Below, piece by piece: positions 6,902 through 14,746 of a stretch of 25,292 bases of DNA. The notes under the pieces are model-generated. The model was given only the letters and a program-made list of their open reading frames with translations, made no database searches and was not told the DNA's origin. This DNA is from a virus: IMG/VR virus record IMGVR_UViG_3300008261_000530, positions 1 through 25,292 of that record, one strand, 5' to 3'. The position numbers and the translations under genes are program-made. Every line of letters starts with the position of its first letter. Position 1 is the first letter of the stretch.

Positions 6902-7588
6902 TTAGTCTAAATCAAAGTCAGAAGCTACCTTGTTAGGTACTGCAAAATCATCTTCACCTTCTCCAAATGATTCTACTTTTTTAGCTTCAAGTTTTTTAAG
7001 ATGTAATGCTTCAGAATATAACAATTGTTTACCTGAATCAACTTTAGCAAAAGCAAATCCATCTTTAGAAGATTTTGGCAAATATAAGTCATAATTTGTA
7101 TAACCAGATTTACCTTCATATTCTTTACCTGCTACACAGAAATCCATATATTTATCTTTATATGGAGCTGTCTTATTAAATGCATCAATAAAATCTTCAA
7201 TTGTATCATGTACATTATCTTGCTCATCAAACCAAGCTAACATATCTAATGTAGTACAGATAGATTTTAAGAATACTAAGATAGAGTTATCTCTATAGAT
7301 TTGTATTCCTGATTTAGTAGTACCATCAGCAAATGCATACTGACCAGCTTTTACTCTACCAATTTGACCTTGATAATGTCCAGCATCTGGATTATCTTTA
7401 TCAATCATAAAACCTTCAAATCCAGCTATTGGTTCAGTTTCTACATTCAGGATTATTTGTAATGCACCAGGTATGAATTTGAATTCTTCTGCTACTATAC
7501 TATTTATCTTTAATCTATGATTACCAGGATTAATAGTTTTTGCTAATCCATTACCACCTGTTGCTACGTCTTTAGTTCCTATTGCCAT
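6902..7588 (-). CDS. Probable single-stranded DNA-binding protein (228 aa)
   Basis: The N-terminal 170 residues look like a beta-rich OB-fold-type domain (LKINSIVAEEF, LQIILNVETEPI, IQIYRDNSILVFL). A charged linker and a strongly acidic tail follow (EGEDDFAVPNKVASDFDLD). A flexible acidic tail is the standard partner-binding element of phage SSBs. It lies between the RecA-like gene and the primase, which is typical for phage replication blocks. Cys and Trp positions do not form a metal site. I infer the function from fold pattern, tail and neighbours. Confidence 0.6.
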   Translation of the reverse strand: MAIGTKDVATGGNGLAKTINPGNHRLKINSIVAEEFKFIPGALQIILNVETEPIAGFEGFMIDKDNPDAGHYQGQIGRVKAGQYAFADGTTKSGIQIYRDNSILVFLKSICTTLDMLAWFDEQDNVHDTIEDFIDAFNKTAPYKDKYMDFCVAGKEYEGKSGYTNYDLYLPKSSKDGFAFAKVDSGKQLLYSEALHLKKLEAKKVESFGEGEDDFAVPNKVASDFDLD

Positions 7589-7613
7589 GTTTTCTTATTT
7601 TTTATATTATTAA

Positions 7614-8708
7614 TTATTTATAAACTTCATCCCAGTGAGTTACTACCTCACCTTTTTCATTAGTCTCACTAATTACTATCTCTGCATTTCTTAAATGATC
7701 AGGTCTTGCACCACAAGTAGTTTCTTCATTAGTCTTGAAACTTAATATTACCTTGTTACCTTTTCTGAACATATAACCAATTGCATCTGCATTTGCACAG
7801 ATTAAAGATTTAATCTTACCAGTTAAATCTATATTAGCTGCCATTACCATCTCACCTTTATCATCAACTTGTTTGTCTTTGATATGACCAGATAAAATTA
7901 CATGATCAGCTAACTTATCTACATAATTTAAAACATCAAAGAATGCTTCTCTTACATACAGATAACCAGCACCGTTAGGTAAAGTAATTACATTGTCTCC
8001 ATCATAATTCTTACCCATTGGAGTAGCTTTATACTTTTTGATAGCTAATGGCATAACCATTTCTTCTAATGCAGTTACTGTATCAATAGTGATAAATTTA
8101 TAAGGTTTACCAGCATCTTCTACAGCTTTACCAACAGCTAATAACTCTTTAAGACTGTTAGCTTTAACTTTCATTGCATCTACATAATCAGTCCCATTTA
8201 ATAATATAGCAGCTAGATCTCTTACAGTCAAACTGCTAAGAGGAGCATCTAAATCTGCATCCATTATATCATCAAAATCAGGAAATAATCCATTTACTTC
8301 AGCACTTTTAATTTCAGTCTTCTTAGTTTCAGCATTTACTTTTATCAGTTCAGATACAGGAATAAGATATCTTACATGACCTTGTCCATTAGGTTCAGTA
8401 GTTTCATATTCCTCATCATAAAATGGATTATATTTCCACATATATAAAGTTCTTGTAGGATCTTCAGATTCAAGAGATATACTAGTAAACTCAGTATATA
8501 TATCTTGTTCTCTGCATAATTCACTCTTAAAGAATCCCATGTGTAATTCATCTTTACCATAAGGTCTATAAGCGCATTTAGGTATAAATAATGGATTAGA
8601 AACTCCTAATGCATTAAATACCTTTTGATGATGTTTCATCAACTCCTCAGTCTTTTCTTTTCTGTTAAAACTACCAGTATTACTGGCCTCTTTTGTTGTT
8701 AATCCCAT
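7614..8708 (-). CDS. RecA-like (AAA_24/Sak4-type) ATPase C-domain on an unrelated N-domain, no P-loop
   Basis: Protein of 364 aa. From about residue 170 it reads like phage AAA_24 RecA-like ATPases: GTDYVDAMKVKANS, the Walker B-like FITIDTVTAL (205-214) and HVILSGHIKDK near 267-277. In that family a Walker A motif should lie roughly 20-30 residues before the GTDYVDA block, and none is present. Instead residues 1-168 form a different, Pro/Tyr/Glu-rich domain (YRPYGKDELHMGFF, LYMWKYNPFYDEEY, RYLIPVSEL) that I do not recognise. The protein may be a chimera formed by fusion of two neighbouring genes near base 8200, or a degenerate ATPase. It stands between the DnaB-like helicase and the SSB-like gene. 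Confidence 0.7.
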   Translation of the reverse strand: MGLTTKEASNTGSFNRKEKTEELMKHHQKVFNALGVSNPLFIPKCAYRPYGKDELHMGFFKSELCREQDIYTEFTSISLESEDPTRTLYMWKYNPFYDEEYETTEPNGQGHVRYLIPVSELIKVNAETKKTEIKSAEVNGLFPDFDDIMDADLDAPLSSLTVRDLAAILLNGTDYVDAMKVKANSLKELLAVGKAVEDAGKPYKFITIDTVTALEEMVMPLAIKKYKATPMGKNYDGDNVITLPNGAGYLYVREAFFDVLNYVDKLADHVILSGHIKDKQVDDKGEMVMAANIDLTGKIKSLICANADAIGYMFRKGNKVILSFKTNEETTCGARPDHLRNAEIVISETNEKGEVVTHWDEVYK

Positions 8709-8715
8709 ATATTAA

Positions 8716-9723
8716 TTATTTGGTTCCAATTCTCTTTTCTTGTTGTGCAGGTGTATTCATTTCTGATATACTCATCTTTTCAAATTCTGCCTTAAAGAAA
8801 CTCATTCTGGTATCACCATTTCTACATTTAAGAAAATGTAATACCAACACTCTATCATTCTCTATTATATATCTATCAGGACCATAGAATCTGATCTTTT
8901 GTTTTGCTGGTCTATTGATACCTACAACAGTATCAGCATGCTGTAATAATGCATCAGCACCAAATATATCTGATTCTAATACATAATTACCATACTTACC
9001 ATCTTCTGATCTTTCAGGATTATCAATATTTCTATTTAACTGACTCAATATAATAAATGCAATAGGATATTTTCTCTTAAGCTCAGTGAATGCTTCACCA
9101 AGATTATTTAACATTTCATTTTTATCTTTTTCAGTCTGTGCTTTTTTTACAAGTACTGAGTGATCCAGTGATATTAAAGTCTTCTTATATTTTCTGACTC
9201 CGTTATCATCTACAGTAGAATAATAAGCCATATACTCATGAATTATCTTCTTTAATTCATCTACAGTACAAGGTTTTTCTACAATATCAATTGGATACTT
9301 GACTTTTTCTTTAGCATAATCATAACATTTCTGTAAATCTTCTGGTGATAATACACCATCAGCACTACATAAATACTTATATGACTTACCAATAATACTT
9401 GAATACTCTCTGATAGCAGAAGATCTAGCTAACATCTCAAATTGAAACTGTAAAACTCTAAAGTCTTCAGCTGGATTTAAAAGAAATGCTTCTCTTACAA
9501 TCTGCTCAACTATTAATGTTTTACCACTAGCCGGTCTACCACCAATAACAGTAATAGTATTCCATTCAATTCCATCAGTAGTTGCATCATTAAACTTTGG
9601 CCATGGTGTTCTAAGACTCTTAATCTCACCAACCATTCTACCTTTTAAATAATGCAAAGATTCTTGAAAACCTTCTTTCTGACTATTCCATTTAAGATTC
9701 TCTTCTTTCTGCTTAAGGGACAT
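8716..9723 (-). CDS. DnaB-like replicative helicase (RecA-type ATPase domain)
   Basis: Protein of 335 aa from ATG 9723; a TTG two codons upstream is less likely. Walker A is GGRPASGKT at 61-69, Walker B is LISLDH at 183-188, and the DnaB H3-like FIILSQLNR is at 223-231. FRVLQFQFEM at 88-97 matches the motif that follows Walker A in DnaB. The usual N-terminal collar domain is missing, so this is a compact phage form. It should unwind the fork 5' to 3' as a hexamer and work with the primase and SSB-like protein encoded downstream. The stop is 7 nt before the RecA-like gene. Confidence 0.9.
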   Translation of the reverse strand: MSLKQKEENLKWNSQKEGFQESLHYLKGRMVGEIKSLRTPWPKFNDATTDGIEWNTITVIGGRPASGKTLIVEQIVREAFLLNPAEDFRVLQFQFEMLARSSAIREYSSIIGKSYKYLCSADGVLSPEDLQKCYDYAKEKVKYPIDIVEKPCTVDELKKIIHEYMAYYSTVDDNGVRKYKKTLISLDHSVLVKKAQTEKDKNEMLNNLGEAFTELKRKYPIAFIILSQLNRNIDNPERSEDGKYGNYVLESDIFGADALLQHADTVVGINRPAKQKIRFYGPDRYIIENDRVLVLHFLKCRNGDTRMSFFKAEFEKMSISEMNTPAQQEKRIGTK

Positions 9724-9732
9724 ATACAATAA

Positions 9733-9909
9733 TTAAATAACTTTTACTTTTACTCTATTAAAACTAGCATGCATAACACTTATTATTACTTCAACTATTA
9801 TAAAATTAATTATACTAATCTCAATAATAAAAGCATTAGTGACTGCATATCCAAATAGAGTTCCCACTATTGCACAAAGCAATAAGGATAACTTGGATAG
9901 TTTACGCAT
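9733..9909 (-). CDS. Small two-helix membrane protein (58 aa)
   Basis: ATG 9909 overlaps the stop of the preceding gene as TAATG, and the frame runs to TAA at 9733. The protein begins MRKLSKLSLLLCAIVGTLFG and has two hydrophobic stretches, at about 7-24 and 27-46, with a basic tail. It fills the gap before the helicase exactly, which supports a real gene. Function is unknown; it should sit in the inner membrane. Confidence 0.6.
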   Translation of the reverse strand: MRKLSKLSLLLCAIVGTLFGYAVTNAFIIEISIINFIIVEVIISVMHASFNRVKVKVI

Positions 9910-10499
9910 TATACAACTCTTTCTTTAAAATGTGTTTGTGTAGGATCATCAGACCCGTTTAAAAACATATCACAATAATTAGCTAACTCTGAATCATATG
10001 TTTTGTCTGAGCTTTGTTTTCTAATAAAATACTGTGATGTTCTCATATACTTATAACCTGTAGCTTCATACTCATCAACATATAGTTTTGTAGCATTCAA
10101 TACAGTTTCCCAACTATAAGCATGAGAATCAAAAAACCATCTAAAATTATTCTCTAAATTCTTTTTATCTGACCTAGCATACTTACCACTTGGGAGTTTA
10201 AATTTAGGAAAAATATCTAGATATGCATCTATATTTTCCATAAAATTATCACCCATAATCTTAGTACTAGTCTTCTTCTTACTACTTTTAAAGAATGAGT
10301 CTAATTCTTGTAATAATAATATTGATTTCCCACTTAATGTCATATCAGCTTCTAACCAATCTGTTGATAGTAAGCGTTTTACCTCTAATGCATCATTGAT
10401 AAAATCATTTGTTTTGATTTTATATTTCATACAATAAAGGATATACAATTGATTTGGAGTTATGTTTTTTTTAATTAACAGATTAAATATTTCATCCAT
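9909..10499 (-). CDS. Hypothetical replication-module protein (196 aa)
   Basis: I do not recognise a named family. The protein is helical and charged, with a Ser/Lys-rich linker near 72-80 separating a helical N-terminal domain (NITPNQLYILYCMKYKI, winged-helix-like) from a C-terminal domain rich in Tyr and Trp (NNFRWFFDSHAYSWETVL). Its place directly upstream of the DnaB-like helicase is where phages often keep a helicase loader or a DNA-binding replication factor, so that role is possible, but no ATPase motif is present. The start is 2 nt after the UDG stop. Confidence 0.7.
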   Translation of the reverse strand: MDEIFNLLIKKNITPNQLYILYCMKYKIKTNDFINDALEVKRLLSTDWLEADMTLSGKSILLLQELDSFFKSSKKKTSTKIMGDNFMENIDAYLDIFPKFKLPSGKYARSDKKNLENNFRWFFDSHAYSWETVLNATKLYVDEYEATGYKYMRTSQYFIRKQSSDKTYDSELANYCDMFLNGSDDPTQTHFKERVV

Positions 10500-10500
10500 A

Positions 10501-11214
10501 TTACCATTTTATGTCAAAGTTATAACTCTTTTTTGTAAGATCACTCACTTTTTGAAATACATCTTTGCTATCCCACTCTTTTAATTTTGAATAAGCAGCT
10601 GATGCAGGATGTGATACAAAGAATTTATAATGATTATCATTAAGATGTACAGCATTCTCTTCTGCTTTTTTACCTAAAAATACATAGATTAATCCTGGAT
10701 TATATACATTTAAGTAGTCAAACAAATAAGCCATCATTGGTTTCCATATGTCTGAATGTGATCCTGGTTTACCTATTGTACAGGTAAGAGCACTGTTTAA
10801 CATAAGTATCCCTTGGTTACTCCATCTTTTTAAATCAATATCAGTAGATTCTAACTCACCGTTGTAAACAGTTTTGTTTACTGCATCAAGTATAAATCTA
10901 AGACTTGGTAATGCTTTTTTCTCATTGCTACATGAAAATGCAATACCATCAGCTTGATTCACATTAGGATAAGGATCTTGACCCACTATAACTACTTTAA
11001 GATCACTATAAGGTGTTTCCTCAAATGCTTTAAACAAATATTTTAATGATGGAGTAAATCTTTTATCTTCTTGTGTATCCTTTATTAAACTAAGTAATAT
11101 ATTGTCAAACTCTGTACTAAATATAAATCCCTTTAGTACTCTTGCCCAACCTGATTCAATTAGTTTACTGTTTAATTTTTCTTTTATATCATTAATATCT
11201 ATATTTGTTGTCAT
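10501..11214 (-). CDS. ung: Uracil-DNA glycosylase, family 1
   Basis: Protein of 237 aa, the normal length. Water-activating motif GQDPYP at 78-83 (Asp80; the usual last residue is His, here Pro), the uracil-binding LMLNSALT around Asn140, and the DNA-intercalating HPASAAY at 202-208 (His202) are all present. The family removes uracil from DNA and starts base excision repair. In a phage it may protect the genome from deamination or keep uracil out of it. The gene is on the minus strand, 22 bases from the divergent start of the only plus-strand gene, so its transcript must come through or across that gene. Confidence 0.95.
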   Translation of the reverse strand: MTTNIDINDIKEKLNSKLIESGWARVLKGFIFSTEFDNILLSLIKDTQEDKRFTPSLKYLFKAFEETPYSDLKVVIVGQDPYPNVNQADGIAFSCSNEKKALPSLRFILDAVNKTVYNGELESTDIDLKRWSNQGILMLNSALTCTIGKPGSHSDIWKPMMAYLFDYLNVYNPGLIYVFLGKKAEENAVHLNDNHYKFFVSHPASAAYSKLKEWDSKDVFQKVSDLTKKSYNFDIKW

Positions 11215-11236
11215 ACTAATTTTTTATATACCAATT

Positions 11237-11557
11237 ATGGCTGTTAAAGTAAAAGAACTAAAAGATGATGCTTTATTAAGTATCCAAGTAAACAAATCTT
11301 ATTACTTCATGTTGAAGAATACATTGTTTTACTTATTTTCTCAGATTCAATTAGCGGGAGCAGAAGAAACTGAAAAATCACTTGCAAGAATTAAGGAAGC
11401 TGATTATTCAAAAATGACTCAAATTGAGCAAGCTTTCTTTACTACCACACTAATGATCTCTGAGATTGAAAGAATATCTATTGAGCAAAATCTTTTTGAT
11501 GAAAAAGAAGTGCTTGAGCCTTCAGATGAAGGTTATGTTGAACCTACGCTAGATTAA
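11237..11557 (+). CDS. Hypothetical helical protein, the only plus-strand gene (106 aa)
   Basis: The frame is open from 11102, but the first 45 codons there are the antisense of UDG and give an implausible hydrophobic stretch; the ATG at 11237, in the 22-bp gap after the UDG start, gives a normal soluble protein beginning MAVKVKELKDDALL. It is helical with an acidic C-terminus (EPSDEGYVEPTLD) and has no cysteines or membrane segments. It overlaps the end of the leftward gene 11544-11930 by 14 nt. Its promoter must lie inside UDG. I do not recognise the family; a small virion or regulatory protein is possible. Confidence 0.8.
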   Translation: MAVKVKELKDDALLSIQVNKSYYFMLKNTLFYLFSQIQLAGAEETEKSLARIKEADYSKMTQIEQAFFTTTLMISEIERISIEQNLFDEKEVLEPSDEGYVEPTLD

Positions 11558-11930
11558 TATTATACTCTAGACCAATTTCTATACATGCTTGAATAGCTTG
11601 AGATAACTCATCATTTGAACACTCAGCAAATGATTTGCACATCTCAAGCTTTTTTCCTTCATCATTTACCTCAAAACATAATCCAGCATGTTGCTTAATT
11701 ATCTTTTTCATTTCATCAAAAGTATACCCTGATTCTTTAGCCATCTCTCTAATACAAGCATGTATCTTTGAGATTTGTGCATAAGATCCACCTTTACCAT
11801 GTATACTTATAAACATATCTACTTCTTCACCCTCTTTTATTGAGTCAATAAAGTTTCTATATGCAATACTCTCCTTTTCTGACTTATATGTCAATTTTCC
11901 CTCTTTTTTAACAAACTTTGCACTGAACAT
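11544..11930 (-). CDS. NinB-like recombination protein (128 aa)
   Basis: Size and pattern resemble NinB/Orf recombination mediators of lambdoid phages: a short beta-rich N-terminus, then a helical part with SYAQISKIHACIREMAKESG, HAGLCFEVN and the CKSFAECSNDEL block, then a long C-terminal helix. NinB-like proteins bind single-stranded DNA and help load recombinase. The match is from memory and moderate. The 3' end overlaps the convergent plus-strand gene by 14 nt. Confidence 0.55.
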   Translation of the reverse strand: MFSAKFVKKEGKLTYKSEKESIAYRNFIDSIKEGEEVDMFISIHGKGGSYAQISKIHACIREMAKESGYTFDEMKKIIKQHAGLCFEVNDEGKKLEMCKSFAECSNDELSQAIQACIEIGLEYNINLA

Positions 11931-11956
11931 AATATTTAAATTTTAAAGGTTTAAAC

Positions 11957-12214
11957 TTATAATGGTATTTTACTCCATTTTTTAAATAAATTAATTATCA
12001 GAATAACATCATCAATGTCATTCATTGCAACACCCCATGAGTGTTCATATACTTTCCACCTATTATTATTAATTTCATCACTTGAATTTGATAATAACAT
12101 TACATCATCATTTATCTCATACTTGTAATAATAGTAATCTGACTGATCACCAGATTCCTCTTTAGGTACAAATACCATCTCAAATCCTGTTTCAATTAGA
12201 TCTTCTTTTCTCAC
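11957..12214 (-). CDS. Small acidic phage protein (85 aa)
   Basis: Begins MRKEDLIETGFEMVFVPK and ends in a helix after a Trp-rich strand (WKVYEHSWGVAMNDIDDV). The pattern 'EDLIxxGFE ... strands ... DDVxxxINLF' recurs, to my memory, in small accessory proteins of Bacteroides phages, with no known function. Its start overlaps the upstream gene by 23 nt. Confidence 0.65.
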   Translation of the reverse strand: MRKEDLIETGFEMVFVPKEESGDQSDYYYYKYEINDDVMLLSNSSDEINNNRWKVYEHSWGVAMNDIDDVILIINLFKKWSKIPL

Positions 12215-12404
12215 TTTCTTGTATTTTATCTATTTCACACATCTTTTCTATATGATCTTCAGCTTCCATAGCTGTAGAAAATAATATGATAAAACCGTCA
12301 CAGTCTTTTTCATATTTCCATAAACTAAAAAATCCATTTTTAGTCTGCACAAAATACCCACCATATGAGTACTGTGACTTTAAAATTCTAAATCTCTTTT
12401 TCAT
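12192..12404 (-). CDS. Hypothetical protein (70 aa)
   Basis: I choose ATG 12404 (MKKRFRILKSQYSYGG); a TTG at 12419 would add five residues. The protein has a YFVQTKNGFFSLWKYEKD beta-hairpin-like core and a basic C-terminus. Small, unknown, in the tightly packed accessory cassette. Confidence 0.6.
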   Translation of the reverse strand: MKKRFRILKSQYSYGGYFVQTKNGFFSLWKYEKDCDGFIILFSTAMEAEDHIEKMCEIDKIQESEKRRSN

Positions 12405-12424
12405 ATAACTACTGACCAAAGTAT

Positions 12425-12637
12425 TTAATCAAACTCAGGATTCTTATAAAAACCCATTTTTATTTTTTCTGTAACATTTAACTTGTTTAACTTTCTGTGA
12501 TTATGTTTTTTAATAATCAAACTGTTGTCATCAGGAACTTTTCTTATCAGTCTTGCTTTTCTCATTTTACTTGTTTTATTTGTCACCTTTTTACTAGCCC
12601 ACTTCATCATCAATACATGTTTATATAGATCCTCCAT
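12425..12637 (-). CDS. Hypothetical very basic protein (70 aa)
   Basis: Strongly Lys/Arg-rich (SKKVTNKTSKMRKARLIRK, then KKHNHRKLNKLN), with a hydrophobic start. This composition suits nucleic-acid binding, but no motif is present. A gap of 20 nt separates it from the next start downstream. Confidence 0.55.
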   Translation of the reverse strand: MEDLYKHVLMMKWASKKVTNKTSKMRKARLIRKVPDDNSLIIKKHNHRKLNKLNVTEKIKMGFYKNPEFD

Positions 12638-12652
12638 GACTTTAAATTTTAA

Positions 12653-12724
12653 TTATTTACTTGTATACATCTGATACCCTATTATCAATAATGCTAAAAT
12701 AACTAATATAAATAATTCAATCAT
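12653..12724 (-). CDS. Single-pass membrane mini-protein (23 aa)
   Basis: ATG 12724 to TAA 12653 encodes MIELFILVILALLIIGYQMY and three more residues, almost entirely one transmembrane helix. It fits the gap between two genes on the same strand. So short an ORF could be chance; the clean hydrophobic helix is the main support. Confidence 0.4.
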   Translation of the reverse strand: MIELFILVILALLIIGYQMYTSK

Positions 12725-12766
12725 GATTAGTTGAATTATATATTAACAATGTAATCTCATAAATAC

Positions 12767-12787
12767 TTGGTGCACCCACGGTACCAA
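12767..12787 (-). other. Compact imperfect hairpin in the intergenic gap
   Basis: On the minus strand TTGGT-ACC-GTG-GGT-GC-ACCAA folds into an 8-bp stem with a 3-nt loop and a 2-nt bulge. It lies in the 68-base gap between the small genes 12793-12939 and 12653-12724. No U run follows, so it is not a clear terminator; it may be an mRNA processing or stability element. Confidence 0.3.
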
Positions 12788-12792
12788 ATTCT

Positions 12793-12939
12793 TTAAATAT
12801 CTCTTTCATAATCTCTAAACATAAAATACAATTCTTTCTCACCTAACTCAAATGCCAGGTTCCTAATATTACTCATCTGATATATATCAGTTTTATCTAC
12901 ACTTTCCCATAAATGTAATAATGCTTCTCTATTTGTCAT
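12793..12939 (-). CDS. Hypothetical small protein (48 aa)
   Basis: ATG 12939 overlaps the TGA of the upstream gene as ATGA, and the frame runs to TAA at 12793. The protein starts MTNREALLHLWESVDKTDIY and is rich in helix-forming charged residues. The ATGA coupling and coding-like composition support a real gene; function is unknown. Confidence 0.55.
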   Translation of the reverse strand: MTNREALLHLWESVDKTDIYQMSNIRNLAFELGEKELYFMFRDYERDI

Positions 12940-13130
12940 AACCATCCTCTTTTAGTTGCTAAATATCTTGCATGTATATCTGCTGACATATAATCATAAT
13001 ATACATTAACAGTAAACCAGAAGAATAAAAATCTTACTTGTACATAATACTCAAATTCTTCTTCATTACCAAGTACTCTTACTTTTTTGCTGTACTTATA
13101 TTCTGCCGGGTAACACATCTTGTATATCAT
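12936..13130 (-). CDS. Hypothetical protein with an aromatic core (64 aa)
   Basis: Contains an aromatic stretch (VQVRFLFFWFTVNVYYDY) that could be a membrane-associated beta or helix segment, and a C-terminal HARYLATKRGWL that is seen, from memory, in other small Bacteroides-phage proteins. It overlaps the upstream 57-aa ORF by 35 nt and is coupled to the downstream gene by ATGA. Confidence 0.6.
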   Translation of the reverse strand: MIYKMCYPAEYKYSKKVRVLGNEEEFEYYVQVRFLFFWFTVNVYYDYMSADIHARYLATKRGWL

Positions 13131-13269
13131 TAATTAAATAAACAGATTCAACCCCTTTATTGGTACGGTACAAAGACTCATCTCTAACCTTTCTATCCTT
13201 TATAATCACTTTCTTATCTGTTACTCCTAATAAGATATAGGATAACAATACTAATACTACTACTTTCAT
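13096..13269 (-). CDS. Small secreted or membrane-anchored protein (57 aa)
   Basis: ATG 13269 follows the repeated leader TAAAAAGAAATAGTT at once, and the frame runs to TAA at 13096. The N-terminus MKVVVLVLLSYILLG is a signal-peptide-like or single transmembrane helix, followed by a charged tail. There is no lipobox cysteine. The presence of the strong recurrent leader supports translation. Confidence 0.55.
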   Translation of the reverse strand: MKVVVLVLLSYILLGVTDKKVIIKDRKVRDESLYRTNKGVESVYLINDIQDVLPGRI

Positions 13270-13271
13270 AA

Positions 13272-14150
13272 CTATTTCTTTTTAGTTGGTATTAAACATA
13301 ACACACCATCCTCTTCTCTTTTTATTTCCCAATTATAGTTACGATTCAACCAAAAAGATTTATCAGCATATTTACCGCTTAATTTTGGACCAATAAATCC
13401 GTAGCCATTAGGGTCTATAAAACCACCAGTAACTTTAGTTACATCAACACTACCATCATCTTGTTTAAGATACTTAGATACAATTGGTAATTGCTCTTTA
13501 GTACAAGAGTTAAACATAGTATCAACTTGTGGTTGTGTCAACTCAATATAATCTTCTAATGGATTATTAGCACCATATTTCTCTAAGATTGTTTTCCAAT
13601 TTGAACAAGCAACTGAATGTATTTCTTTAAGTCCTTGTCTTGATAATCTTTGTGTTTCCATAGCTTTTTCTTCTTGTTTTTCTTTAATAATCTCAGCCCA
13701 TTTACCAAAATAACAAATAAACTGACCTGTTTCAAAATTACTACCTATGTTAGCTAATACACAATCCCTAAAATTACCTTCACCTAACCAATACTGTGTT
13801 TGTTTATCATTTGCTTCACCTACTGTAAAAACTTTTGAACCATATTCAGGAGATATATATCTAGTACCTACTGGATAATGTTTTCTAGCATAAGCTAATC
13901 TACCTTCATTAGTAGTCATGTCAAATTCATCTTCTGGTAACTCAATTATTTCAGCATTAGCCATTTGTACATCATGGTATGAATAATTTTCAAATTTCCC
14001 ATTAATAACACCGTAATAAATCCAAGTGAGCTTGTCAGATTCACAATGACCACCTGTTTTAACACCTGTATCAACACCTTTTGATTTCCAATACTCTATT
14101 ATCTTTTTACCATGTTCTGGTGTAAGACATTTAATTACTTGGTTTTTCAT
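13272..14150 (-). CDS. Conserved phage protein of unknown function (292 aa)
   Basis: The N-terminal part (about 1-155) seems to hold two small beta-rich units, including YISPEYGSKVFTVGEANDKQ. A Lys/Glu-rich helix at about 150-168 links it to a C-terminal helical unit (RLSRQGLKEIHSVACSNWK, ELTQPQVDTMFNSCTKEQL) that I have seen in accessory proteins of Bacteroides phages but cannot name. It ends with KKK and TAG because the stop overlaps the recurrent TAAAAAGAAATAG leader of the next gene. It is coupled to its upstream neighbour by ATGA. Confidence 0.75.
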   Translation of the reverse strand: MKNQVIKCLTPEHGKKIIEYWKSKGVDTGVKTGGHCESDKLTWIYYGVINGKFENYSYHDVQMANAEIIELPEDEFDMTTNEGRLAYARKHYPVGTRYISPEYGSKVFTVGEANDKQTQYWLGEGNFRDCVLANIGSNFETGQFICYFGKWAEIIKEKQEEKAMETQRLSRQGLKEIHSVACSNWKTILEKYGANNPLEDYIELTQPQVDTMFNSCTKEQLPIVSKYLKQDDGSVDVTKVTGGFIDPNGYGFIGPKLSGKYADKSFWLNRNYNWEIKREEDGVLCLIPTKKK

Positions 14151-14389
14151 ACTAATCTGTTTGCAATTGATTTAATAATCTCTTCTTCTTCTGTAGTTAA
14201 TTGTATTGCACTATTACTAATCTTAAGTAATGTTTTTACTATATTTTCATGATCTAATCCATACTGACTAGTATATCTCTCTGTTAACCAATTTATTACT
14301 TCATCTAATTCATAGTTAGTACAACCTTCTAAAAAGTCATCTACATCAATATCTACATCTACTTTTATATTTACACTTACATCTGCCAT
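14147..14389 (-). CDS. Small acidic protein (80 aa)
   Basis: Starts with alternating beta-type residues (MADVSVNIKVDVDIDVDDF), then two helices including DEVINWLTERYTSQYG and a Glu-rich TTEEEEIIKSIANRLV end. It has the recurrent leader TAAAAAGAAATAGTT directly before its ATG and ends in ATGA with the next gene. Function is unknown. Confidence 0.7.
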   Translation of the reverse strand: MADVSVNIKVDVDIDVDDFLEGCTNYELDEVINWLTERYTSQYGLDHENIVKTLLKISNSAIQLTTEEEEIIKSIANRLV

Positions 14390-14417
14390 AACTATTTCTT
14401 TTTAGATTACCCACTTA

Positions 14418-14492
14418 TCAATATTTATCATATCTCCTACCAGCAAACCCATTGCAATAAGAGTCTGTGATTTTTTTTCCAAGATTACTCAT
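14418..14492 (-). pseudogene. Tiny ORF (24 aa), perhaps frameshifted at an A8 run
   Basis: ATG 14492 lies a few bases after the recurrent leader and encodes MSNLGKKITDSYCNGFAGRR and four more codons before TGA at 14418. It contains eight A's in a row. With one A fewer the frame would give MSNLGKKSQTLIAMGLLVGD and end at WVI-TAA just before the next leader, a more natural arrangement with a hydrophobic segment. Either a real peptide, a broken gene or a sequencing indel. Confidence 0.35.
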
Positions 14493-14500
14493 TGTTCACA

Positions 14501-14746
14501 CTATTTCTTTTTAAATTGTTCAAACCAATCATACAAATTATCATAAGACTCTGTTTGTTGTAGTCTAAGTAATAATTGTAAAACTTCAGTTTCATTATAA
14601 CTCCTTTCAGCTTGATATTGAGCACCAGCTATAAAATCTTGTTTAGCTGATTCTGCTAATTCATTTGCTTTTACTTGGTCAGAAAATGTATTTGTTTTAA
14701 CTCTCCAACCGTAATTTTTAGCAGCTTCTTCTAATTCCTTATCCAT
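14501..14746 (-). CDS. Small phage protein with ELEEAA...FIAGAQYQAE pattern (81 aa)
   Basis: The layout MDKELEEAAKNY, QDFIAGAQYQAER, YNETEVLQLL and WFEQFKKK recurs in small proteins of Bacteroides phages known to me, function unknown. The neighbour at 14748-15056 has the same layout with an insert, so the two are paralogues. The KKK end and TAG stop come from the recurrent leader of the downstream gene. Confidence 0.7.
   Translation of the reverse strand: MDKELEEAAKNYGWRVKTNTFSDQVKANELAESAKQDFIAGAQYQAERSYNETEVLQLLLRLQQTESYDNLYDWFEQFKKK

Noticed and set aside
8372-8560. 62-aa minus-strand ORF inside the RecA-like gene.
   Set aside because: It is fully nested in another frame of a well-supported gene and is biased to Ile, Leu and Met.
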